From NCBI GenBank assembly GCA_002335605.1, contig BEDY01000004.1, positions 1,612,001 to 1,676,000 on the forward strand: a DNA stretch of 64,000 bases. Direction: 5' to 3'. The position numbers were made by a program, and so were the translations under genes. The first letter of the stretch is position 1, and each line of letters begins with the position of its first letter. The DNA comes from Prillingera fragicola. Its lineage: Eukaryota > Basidiomycota > Tremellomycetes > Trichosporonales > Trichosporonaceae. The notes beneath the pieces are model-generated. The model did not search any database. It saw nothing but the letters and a program-made list of their open reading frames with translations, and was not told where the DNA came from. Positions 1 to 10,090 of the stretch are shown here, in pieces.

Positions 1-3000
1 GGCGTCACACACTTGGGTGGTGGTGGGGAAGGAGAGACCGAGGACGGACAGCTCGGAGCGGATACGCTGGGCCGCGACCCAAAGCTGGCCCACGGCTGCT
101 ATGAGCCCGGGAAGCGTCGCGATGAGTTTCGGGTTGGCGCGGCGCAGGCCACGGAGACTCGCGCGGGTGAGGGCGAGCATGGCGGCTTCGACACTGTCTT
201 GCTGCGGCGGGAAGAGCAGCGATACCCCCGCCCTCGTCGCGTCTGGGTGCTCCGGGCCTGTAGGTGCGGGGACGGTGAGTGCCAGCTCGTGGGCGAACGC
301 GAGCTCGACATTGTCCGATAGCCGCAAGACGCGCCACTGGTGCACATCTTGCAGGGCGCGGTATTCGTGTTCCAGGCGCGCAACGTCGGATGCTGTGAGC
401 TCGTTGCAGACCGACTTGGCTGCCGCGAGGGCCGCCTTGTCGCCTGCGCGCTGGAGGTCGAGCTCGGCCTTTTTGGCTTGCAGCTCGGCGAGGGATTCCT
501 GGTGGTCTTGCAGCTCGGTCGTAAAGGCCGTGATTTGGACGCTACGCTGGTTAGCATTCATTCCCTGCCGCATAGAAACTCACTTTCCCTCTTCAATCTC
601 CTCCTTGAGCGCCTGCAGCTCCTCGCCGTCACACTCCTCAATCTGGGCAACGTGCTCGCGGTGCTTTTTCAGCTCAGCCTCGAGCTCGTCCCGCCTCTTC
701 CTCAAGTCGGGCAACAAGCTGTCCGCGACCTCGATACTCGCCGCGTGCCGCTCAGCATCCTCACGCATCTCATCGAGCACCTCGCGCACGTCAGGGACGG
801 TACGCTCCATAATCTCGAGCTTCCAGTCGTACCACGCCGACCGCGCGCGGAGGTATGTGTTGGCCTTGTATTCGCGCAGCGTCATCTCAAACAAAGCGCG
901 GTCGTCGTCCGACGCGGACAGATAGTCGCGGACAACAACGGGGTTTTCTGAATTACACAGCGCTTCAGTGCTGTTGATCGCTTCCTCGGCCTCGGCCATC
1001 TGGCGCCGCAGGTTCTTGATACTCCACGTAAACATGTTGAGGAAGATGCGCTCAACGGCAGCGACAAAGTAGTGGTGTGTCGCGTATTGGCGCTCCGTGA
1101 CGTCGCTGTCGTGGCCGATAGTGCTGCGGCCGAGGATGCCGCGTCCGACAGAGCTACGGCGAGACGCCAGTGCCTTTGAGTTGAGGAGCGGGAACTCTAC
1201 GCCTGCCATGCGCAAAAAGTCGTTCAGCTGCACAGGCTTAGGCTCGGCGTCCTCGTTCTCGTCGTCCTCGTCGTAGCCGTCGTCGTTGCCGCCGTAGCCA
1301 AACGACACGCGAGAAGAGGGGAAACCCATAGACTTGGCGCGGGGAGGAGGCATGCCGAACGACGCACGCGCGCCAGACATAAAGCCCATCGACGCGCGCT
1401 TCTGCACGAGTACACCCTCGGCGGGACTCTTGAGCAAGCGTACGGGAGAGCCCATGGAGGGACGACCCATGCCGCCGAAACGGTGCGGCGTTCCGGTAAA
1501 ACTCGGCATGGGACGCTCAGCGTCCTCTACTGGAGGTGGCGTACCAGCATCCTGAGGCTCTTCCTCGACAATCTCGTCCTCCTCCATCTCCATGTCCTCC
1601 TCCTCGTATCCCTCGGCGGCCTCAACGGGCGAGGGCTCCACGGGTGAGGGCTCGATAGGCTCGGGCGCGGCAGGGACAGGAACCACAGACATGCGAGACT
1701 TCTTCGCACTTCCCTGGCCGAGTTCGGCATCAGGCGACGAGTCCTCGCGTCTGCGTTTGCCCGTCGAGAAGGGCAAAGTCGAGGGTGGCGCAGCAGCCGG
1801 AGTAGTGGTGGCGGTCTTCGGGGCCCTAGGCGTGGCCGCACGCGGCGTCATGGTCTTGGGCGTGGGTGCCCTGGGCGTCGCTGGGCGAGACGAGATACTC
1901 GCCCTGCCGCTCGTCGACGCGGGAGTGTTCTTCGGCGAAGGACCAAAGTCCAGGCGCTTGGCGACACTGGCGGCAGTGTCCATTGCCATACTAGACTTGC
2001 GACGGCTGCTGCGCGAGCGGGGTGTCTCGTTTGGCGATGGCGCAAAGACGTTGCGTTTCTGGGTCGACTTGGCCTGGGATGAGGGCTGGGACGTAGAGTG
2101 CGCCTCCCGCTCACGGCTCTTGGACACGGACGAGGCGGTGGGGCGGGCGAACGCTGGTGTGTGACCGGCCTCGGACAAGCGCTTGCTCTTGGCTGACGGG
2201 GTGTTTGGTGCGCTTGCCTTGACTGGTGACTGCGAGCGGCCACGCCTGGACGAGGTAGACGTGGAGGGAGCGTCAGCCTGCATGACTGCATGACCGGGAA
2301 CCTTGACGGGAGACAGGATGGGGTACTGCATTCCGTCGCCAGCGGTGAGATAGTCCGAGTGGTGCGTATCGTTGGCGGCGTCGGCAGCAGACGGCGGGGC
2401 AAATATGTTGACAGTCATAGTTGCTGTGCGGTACGAGGCAGTATCCTGCGATGCAATGCCTCCGCCCACGGTCGTCAAATCCATAGCGCTCTCGTCGGCT
2501 GGGTTTGGAGCAAACACATTGGTGCGGCCGTAAACCGAAGTGTTCTGGTAGACTATGCCGCCACCAACCGATGTAATCTCCATCCCGCTTTCGTCGCCAG
2601 CATGAGAATACGCGCCAGTCTCATAGGCTATTCCACCGCCAACAGACGTAAAGTCCATGCCACTGTTGTCGCCAGCGCCATAACCATAGGTAGCGGTGTG
2701 CTGCTCCGGGTCGCGACTGTGGGTAGTGTCGTCGCCAGAGCTGATCGAGTCGTCGACTACAGCAACCACGCCTCCATAAACGCCGGTAAACTCCATCTCG
2801 CCGTCCTCGAGGTCACTGCCTTCTCCGGGGAGAAGTGGCCTTTCTCCTGGCTCGGCGGCGTGAGAGTAACCGATGGAAGCACGGTTGCGCCTCGCATGCT
2901 GGGGTGCCGCACTGGGCATCGGTCCACCGAGAGCGACGGTAAAGTCCATGGTCTTCTCCTCGTCGTTTTCCGCTGCACTCATCTCTGTATCGCTCTCCTC

Positions 3001-3971
3001 CATGTCCATATCCGTCTCGTCGTCCGAGTCGTCCGACCACTGGCTGGTCATGGGACCGCCCAGCACTACGGTCTCGTCCATGTCGGATCCACTTGCGTCC
3101 TCGGAGCCGTAGCCGTCGTCGAGAGCGGGAGCTGGTGTTGTAGGCCGTGGTGGCGGGACGGAAATGTTGTCGAGTGTGTCGTCGCCCGACTCGTCGTCGG
3201 CCTCACTCTCCGTCTCCTCAAGCTCCATCGACTCCTCGCCCCCTTCCTCACCCTCACCCACAAAGTAGCGCGGGCTCTGGGGAGCGACGGGCGCCTTGGG
3301 AAGTGATGATCGGCGTGATGGTGAAGGCGCTGACTGCGAGTTGCGCGACGAAGAGCTGCGAGGCGACTGTGGAGCGAATGAGATCTTGGGAGCACCCATT
3401 GATGACTGGCGGCGAGGCTTCTTGACCTGCGGCTTCTCAAACATTCTCACGTGGGCGCTAGGCGCAAAGCTCACACGACGGCGTGGAGCCATTCCTGCTC
3501 GTGTGGGTTCGCTTGCATGCGCTGGCAAGCTGGCGCGGGGAGCGCGGGACGACATGGGCAGACCCTTGTCCTGTCGCCGTGACATGGCGCCAAAGTCGAC
3601 AGTGTGCTCGTACATGCCAGTGTTGTCGTTTTCGGCCGAGTCGTCAATGTTAGAGTCCTCTTCCATGGCAAAATAAGCCGGGGGCCTGAGAATGGACCTC
3701 CGCGGTTGCTTGGTCGTCAGCAAGGCCTACACGGTCAACTTACTGCTGAGCGACGCCGACGTTGCATGTCGCTGAGCGAGTCCAGTGAGGAGGAAGCAGC
3801 GATAGAGTGGGGATCCCCACCCATAGACAATGTGGATCGCTTGTGACCCTTGACGCTGCGCTCGTACTTGGTGATGGGAAGGGTCATGTTGTCGTCAAAG
3901 TTGTTGAGGTTGCGCTCGGACAGCCCTAGAGACTTGCGTCGGACCCTTGGCGAGACGGCCGGGAGCGACAT
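1..3971 (-). CDS. SPC7: Kinetochore scaffold Spc7/KNL1 (3' end off the left edge)
   Basis: KNL1-family outer kinetochore scaffold, which recruits Bub1/Bub3 and PP1 to kinetochores. Exons run 3971-3744, 3708-584 and 541 to beyond base 1. The small first exon (76 codons) joins in phase 0 to an exon that begins QPRRSILRPP. Visible features: two PP1-docking motifs, SILR (about residue 80) and RVSF (about 154); a row of MELT-like motifs (MDFT, MEFT, MDFT, MEIT, MDLT), most followed within a few residues by GGG or GGP; long acidic and Ser/Pro-rich disorder; then a C-terminal coiled coil from about residue 950. The last exon ends in an RWD-like stretch with QLWVAAQRIRSELSVLG. The intron at 542-583 must end at ...CGTAG, one AG beyond the nearest CAG, to keep the frame. 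The start at 3971 is inferred (AAG before ATG); an in-frame ATG lies at 4049. Confidence 0.88.
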
Positions 3972-4206
3972 CTTGGTGGATGCGGTGACCGAGATGATCC
4001 TTGACGTAGTAGAATGGCCCTGGCCTTGCAAGAGACCTTTGCAGTGCAAGACGTATGAATATAGTGGAAATCAAGAAGTGTTGCAGATGGATGGGTGGGT
4101 TGTTGGTGTGGTCATGGACCCGCGACTGACTTGTTTACTCCCGTCAGACTTTTACGTAAACAATCACCGTGGGAAATCTGCCCACGTGGCCAGTCATGTC
4201 GTAACG

Positions 4207-5941
4207 ATGAGCAACATGCCATCTACTGCTCCTGCATCCATCTCTTCTGCAGCAAGCGTCAACATGGCTACGGTCAGGCCACAAGGCATGGTCGACCCCA
4301 TGCATGCTTACAGGGCAAAGCGCGACAGAGAAAGGCGAACGTGAGCTCTCTTCACCGTAAACACAGCTCATTCCTCAGCGTCCTCAAGGCGTACAAGATT
4401 CTCGGCTTCATCTCCTCTGGTGAGCTGCAGCAGCTCGTTACTTGTGAGGAACACTGCTGACCTTTGCCTCTAGGAACATATGGGCGAGTCTACAAAGCAG
4501 TACTCCTTCCGCCACCCAAACCCACAACCAAAGGGACACTGCCAGCATCGTCACGAGCAGCTCTCGGCGTAGCCAAGTCGCCGTCAGTGGGGCCGCCATC
4601 GGACGATCCGCTCAACAATCCCGAGCTATGCATGCGGCCAGGAGACATGCCAGCCAAAGAGGGGGATGTGTTTGCTATCAAAAAGTTCAAGCCGGACAAG
4701 GAAGGTGATCAGCAGACGTATGCCGGTATCAGCCAGAGTGGTGCTCGTGAGATCATGGTATGTTTCCCGGCTGTTTACATATGCGGTGACTGTGCTGAGC
4801 TTGCAGTTGAATCGTGAATTGCATCACAGGAATTTGGTCGCTTTGCGCGAGGTCATCTTGGAGGACAAGGCTATTTACATGGTGTTCGAGTACGCCGAGC
4901 ACGACTTTCTCGTGAGTGCCAAGGTGTCGCCCCACAACTTTATACTAATAGAACAGCAAATCATCCACCACCACTCGCAAACTGTGCGCACACCTATTCC
5001 ACCAACGACCTTGAGGCGTCTGCTTCATCAGCTACTCTGCGGCTTGCATTTCCTTCACTCTTCATTTGTCCTGCACCGTGATCTGAAACCGGCAAACATT
5101 CTCGTGACATCTTCTGGAGTCGTCAAGATCGGAGATTTGGGACTAGCACGTCTCTGGCACAAGCCTCTGGCACAGGGCGGACTGTTTGGTGGTGACAAGG
5201 TGGTTGTCACCATCTGGTACCGTGCGCCGGAGCTTATCCTTGGATCAAAGCACTACACTGCTGCGGTTGGTGAGTGGTCTCGGCTGCTTGTACTGAGCTA
5301 ATGTCAGACCTATGGGCTGTCGGTTGCATCTATGCCGAGCTGCTGTCGCTTCGCCCTATCTTCAAGGGAGAAGAGGCCAAGCTAGACAGCAAGAAGACGC
5401 TGCCTTTCCAGCGCGACCAGATGGCCAAGATTTGTGATGTGCTCGGCACCGTGAAGCGTGAGTGATACCGTGACAAACTAGACTAACTGTGAAGCCGAAC
5501 AGTGGCCTGGCGTTGTGCACATGCCCGAGTGGAAGACGTACCTCGCGCAAGGGCCATACCCCATATCCTCACCGTTGCCACAGTGGTACGCCAACCGCTC
5601 TGGCTCGAGCAACGGCTACGACCTTCTTACGAAACTGTTTGAATGGGACCCGGCCAAGCGTATCACTGCGCGCGAGACCCTCTCACACCCTTGGTTCCAG
5701 GAGGAAGGTGGATGTGGCGTTGACAGCGTGTTCGAGGGAAGCACCATTCCATACCCCTCGCGCCGTGTCACCCATGAAGACAACGGCGATGCCAAGATGG
5801 GATCGTAAGTGCGACAGATGTAGCTCAAGCTGACCTCCCAGCCTCCCTCCATCGCTCGCTGGTGGTCGCCTGCCCGGCAGCACCAATTTTCGCCCATCGA
5901 CAGGCCACATTCCGGCTGCGAAGCGCACCAAGCTTCGCTAG
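4207..5941 (+). CDS. SSN3: Mediator-associated cyclin-dependent kinase Ssn3/CDK8
   Basis: Cyclin C-dependent kinase of the Mediator kinase module, which phosphorylates RNA polymerase II and transcription factors in the nucleus. Eight exons (4207-4340, 4379-4419, 4474-4757, 4807-4911, 4957-5269, 5308-5457, 5495-5804, 5842-5941) give 478 residues. The glycine loop is [11 protein letters not shown], the ATP lysine lies in FAIKKF, the catalytic loop is [11 protein letters not shown], and the activation segment starts with GDLGLARLW, the arginine-containing form of DFG-like motif seen in CDK8 homologs (here GDLGLA). APELILG and the CMGC helix [13 protein letters not shown] follow. The N-terminal [10 protein letters not shown] tract is typical of fungal Ssn3. 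It is divergently arranged with SPC7 across about 235 bp, so the two probably share a promoter region. Confidence 0.93.
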
Positions 5942-6188
5942 CCTGTTTCCGTGTGTCTTACACCTGTTGTGGTGTGTTGTATTGTATTGCCAGCATTTCT
6001 CATTGTACACTCGCATGCATGGTACTATGGCCGCAGCACAACAACGCAGTGACCTTCCTCTGCGATTGTACTGGCTGGCCGGAGTGCCACATTGGCAATC
6101 TCCGAAAATGTCCGACCTCTCCCGGGTGGGTGGTGTTGCTGCTCACGATCAATGCCAGCTCCATCGCTACCACCCCTCACCACCCACC

Positions 6189-7040
6189 ATGTCCCTCCTC
6201 CGCGCCACCCTGCGCAGCGCCGCCGGCGTCCGCGCCTTCTCCACCTCGGCCATCGCCGCCGAGTCCCCCCTCGCGACCTTCCGCCCCCCTCCCCGCTGGT
6301 CGACCCAGCACGTACCGCCCGCCGACGTCGTGGCCGGCGACGCCCCCGGCCCGGCAACCCTCCACGAGACCCCGCGGGAGATCACCTGCGACGTCGTCTC
6401 GGACGCGCCCGCGGAGATGCGCCACCGCCAGGTCCGCATCTACAAGCCGACCAAGAACATGATGCAGAGCGCAAAGGGAAAGACTAGGGTCTGGCGTATC
6501 GACTGGGACACGCTTCCCGGTGCTGGACGCTGGACCAACCCCCTCATGGGATGGGCTAGTAGTGCCGACTACATGCAGGGCACGACGCTCTTCTTCAGGA
6601 CGAAGGAGGACGCTGCGCGCTTTGTGAGTATAGCAGCCGGAGGCGGCGAGGACCGTGGGGTGAATTCTTGGACTGCAGCAGGACACTGCGTTGCGGATGA
6701 GCTACTCGTAGCGCGTTCGTGTACAGTGCGCTGGTGCAGTCTAGAGTCACTCCGGGAGACCGCCGCTTCGAAAGAATGGGATAATCGCTGACATAGTGCC
6801 TCCACAACAACCTCAAACCCGCGCTGCCAACTATCCTCACTCCCATTCGCCCACCTTCACTCTGGACCATCCTCCCCCATCTCCGCCCCTCCCCCTCCAC
6901 GCATCAAACACGAACAGGCCGAGCGCCAGGGCTGGGACTACTACATCCAGCAGCCCAAGAAGGCCCGCATCCCCCCCAAGAACTATGCCGAGAACTACGC
7001 GTACGTCAAGGGCGAGCTCCGCATCTGCCACACCAAGTAG
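6189..7040 (+). CDS. NADH:ubiquinone oxidoreductase 18-21 kDa subunit (NDUFS4)
   Basis: Accessory subunit of mitochondrial respiratory complex I. Two exons (6189-6623, 6918-7040) give 185 residues. The first 25 or so residues (MSLLRATLRSAAGVRAFSTS) look like a mitochondrial presequence rich in Arg, Ser and Ala. The family core is clear: VRIYKPTKNMMQSAKGKT, then WRIDWD, RWTNPLMGWASSADYMQG, and after the splice AERQGWDYYIQQPKK and NYAYVKGELRICHTK at the end. The 294-nt intron is by far the longest in a well-supported gene here, yet exon 1 (ends RF) and exon 2 (starts AERQGW) join in phase 0 with no missing core residues. The reading frame is open upstream of 6189, but that part overlaps the SSN3 3' end and is not presequence-like, so 6189 was chosen. 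Confidence 0.92.
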
Positions 7041-7323
7041 AGGGGCGGCACGTGCTGGGGTTGTTGGTTAGAGGTATGCATAGGATATAGGATAAGCTAT
7101 CCGCGCGTGGGGGATTGGGACAAAGGTCGAGCTGCAGCCAGACACAAGGTGGAGGGCGGGATGCGTGAACTGAACGACTTGGGGCGGACTGACGTCGGTG
7201 TCAATAGCGTCAATGAGCGCTCAAGAAAGCAGAAGACAAGACACTTCAAGACACTGTTCATTCTAACGCAGCAACCTCCAACAAGATCTATTCAAATCTC
7301 CTACTGCAGCAAGACAGAGCGCA

Positions 7324-9599
7324 CTAGGCAACCTCACTCGCGGCGGCCTCTGCCTGACGCTCGGGAACCTGCAAGTGCTCGCCCTTCTGAATGCGCTTGG
7401 CGAGATCGTCAAACACATCCGCGACATAGTCAAAGTCACTCAGGTCGACCCACACCTGCGCACTCATGCGCGTCCACCAGTGGCCGTTGTGCGGGTACTG
7501 CCTGTCAGCCAACTCCAAGCGGGGGTACTCACGACGGGGGACATGCAGTGCTTCTCCTCGAGCATGATCTCGGTGCAGTACTCTGTAATCCGGCCAATCT
7601 CAGCCGCCGCACTCGGCGCAGGCGGGAAGGGAAGCCGGACATTGACCATGCAGGCGGTATACTCTCCGTTTGCGTTGTCCATTACCTGCGTGCCCCAGCG
7701 TTTGGCCAGGCGCTTGCCGCCGGCCACGGCTAGAGAGTGGTTGTACGCAATGATACGGTCTTCGCCGCCGATTTCCTCGCGGAACTTGATCACGTCCAGG
7801 ATCGTCATCCAGGGTGTAAAGTCTGCTGTGCCGTTCCAGTCAAACTGGTCGTGGTGTGAGCTTTGTGAACCGCGGGTGTGGAGGGACGTACGTTGCGGAC
7901 AAAGTTCCAGTCATGCCCGCCCCCCGGGGTGGGGTAGCGCTTGCTCTCGTAGTAGTGGCCGGTGGGGAACGAGGAGCGGATCAGGTGCTGGTTGTGCACG
8001 GGCACGTACATGGCTGCGCCGCCGCGGTGGCTGTGTGTGTTAGCTGCGACCTCGGGAGGAAAGATGGTGGACGCACGCCATGAGCCACTTGTGGCAGTTG
8101 GTAACGAAAAAGTCGGGGTTGGCGCCGTGCATGTCAATGTGGTGCTGGCCGATAGAGTGCGCACCGTCCACGAGCGAGAGGACTCCATAGTCCCTGCACA
8201 CTTTCGCGACACGCTCCCACGGGTAGATGACACCGGGGACGGACGCGATGCTGTCGACAATGACCATGCGCACGCGAGAGTCGTCCTTCAAGCCCTCGGG
8301 GACGGGGGTAGCGTTAGCTGCAGGCGAGGTGAGGCGCTTGTTGTACTTTGCGAGCATTTCCTCGGTCTTGGTCACAATCGTGTCGTGGCTGTCCTCGGGG
8401 AAGGCCAGGTTGACTACCTCGAGGTTGATGCCGGGGTTACGGTCGGCAATGTACTTCATCGTCTGAGAGACGGCGTTGTATGTGGACGCGTCTGTCGTCA
8501 GCAAAGCTCATGTACTTGGACTCACAAACAACCACAACGTCGCCGTCCTTCCATTCCAGGTTTGACACAATGGTGTTGATACCGTGCGTTGCGTTGGGCA
8601 CAATGACGACCTCGTCACGGTCTGCCTTCATAATCTTGGCGACCGCCTCACGGACAACGTCAAGTCGGCGCTCCATCCGGCGTCGCATGAACACGTCTGG
8701 GCATCGCTCAACCTCCTCACTGAGTTTGGCCCTGGCCTCAATGATCGGCTTGGGCGGGGACCCATAACTGCCGTGGTTGAGGTTGACGTACTTGGGATCA
8801 AAGGCCCAGTACTTGCGCATCCCGCGACCAAAGTCCGGGAGTCCCTTCATCTTGGCACCGACAAGCCCGTCGGCATCAGCCTCGGACTGCGCAGCGACGA
8901 CGGCGGCAAACTCTGCCTCATTCATCGACGCCCAAGCCTCGGCCTTGTCGCGCAGGAACTCGTCAAAGCTCCACACATGCGGGTTGAGCTTCTCGAGCGG
9001 CGCAGCCCAGACGTAGATCCACGGCTTGGCCTGGCCGAGAGTCTTGGGGAGCGGGCCGGAGCGGTCGCGCAGGCTGGGGCTGGCAAGCGATGGGGGCAGG
9101 TCGGCGAGCGTGCGGGGCTCGCTGAGGACGTTGACGGGGATCTCTTTGCGGTCGTACTCGTCGTCCTCAAAGATGTCCAGAAGCTCCATGTCCTTGCGGG
9201 TCAGACCGGTGATGAGGGTGCCGCGGGTGGAGCGGTCGTCGTCGCTGATCTTGCTACGCCTGTCAGCATGATCGACAGAAGATCACACATGCCGATCGTT
9301 GCTCACCTCAGATCATCGCCAACGAGCTGGATAAGCTGCTTCTCATCAACGACAGCAGGATAATCCTCTCCCTTGATAGGATGGCGCGTCCAGCCCTACA
9401 TCGTCAGCTTCCCCGTCGCACGCATAGGACTCACGGGCAGGACAGCGTCCTGGAACTGGAGATCCTCGCCAGCGCGCCCCAGGACGCGTACAAGAATACG
9501 GGGGACGAGCAGCGTTCCGTAACAAAACACTGGATGTGAGCTGGGTGACGCGATTTGGCTGACTCACGCTGGTGAGTCGGCTCCTGGTCGGATGGCATG
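7324..9599 (-). CDS. GGCT/AIG2-like domain fused to class V PLP-dependent enzyme (isopenicillin-N-epimerase/Egt2-like)
   Basis: Eight exons (9599-9569, 9529-9435, 9395-9307, 9259-8526, 8491-8077, 8030-7892, 7844-7533, 7497-7324) give 662 residues in one frame. Residues about 11-180 match the AIG2/gamma-glutamylcyclotransferase-like fold: the substrate-loop motif FCYGTLL, AVLPGWTRHPIKG, YPAVV, and GLTRKDMELLDIFEDDEY, in which Glu103 is the expected catalytic acid. Residues about 215-662 form a fold-type I class V aminotransferase-like domain: NLNHGSYGSPP, VPNATHGINT, VYASTYNAVSQT, VDGAHSIGQH and NCHKWLMA with the Schiff-base Lys451. The PLP half resembles fungal enzymes related to isopenicillin N epimerase and hercynylcysteine sulfoxide lyase (Egt2). 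The real substrate is unknown. No start codon with a usable leader separates the two halves, and exon 4 itself spans the junction, which argues for a real fusion. Confidence 0.85.
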
Positions 9600-10090
9600 G
9601 TGCTTGCGAGAGTCAGTCGCGGCAGAAATCATGTTGCGGGCGGAGCTTACAGAGTGATAGTAAGGACAGGTTCAGTGGAATTGTCTAGGGGTTGCTGGAG
9701 CATGCTCTATTAGCTACTGTCTTTTGAAAGAGATGCAGTGAATGGTACCACTGTGAGCTGCAAGAGGACAGAGAGAGTGACTCGACGTTGCTCTGCCCCC
9801 ACATGCTCTACTCGACAAGACTCGGCATCCACGCCGACAACGGACGGAGATTGCCGATCCTTCGGGTCAAAGACCGAGATAGCAGCGGAATCAAATATTG
9901 CCATGTGGTAGTCACGTGGCCTCCACTCTGGTGTCCACCTCAACCCAAAACACAACAACGACCGACGCGCAACTTTCCATCCATCCATTCGTCTCTTGCT
10001 CTTCTTCTTCTTGCTCTTCTCTTCTCATTCTCACACACCCCGCATAATGATAATCTTGAAATTGTAACATCTTCCAATCATACACACACC
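9600..10090. promoter_or_regulatory. Divergent intergenic region between the fusion enzyme and MPH1
   Basis: About 490 bp between two genes read outward in opposite directions. The part next to MPH1 is a C/T-rich leader (around 9960-10090) as expected for a 5' UTR. GTCACGTGGCC near 9911-9921 contains a CACGTG E-box core. No coding frame is convincing. Confidence 0.4.

Noticed and set aside
2290..3306. A 338-codon plus-strand frame opposite SPC7
   Set aside because: It lies across the MELT-repeat part of SPC7 and has no recognisable domain.
8900..9200. Splitting the fusion enzyme into two genes (GGCT-like and PLP enzyme)
   Set aside because: One 734-nt exon spans both domains without a stop, and no promoter-like gap or leader is present between them.
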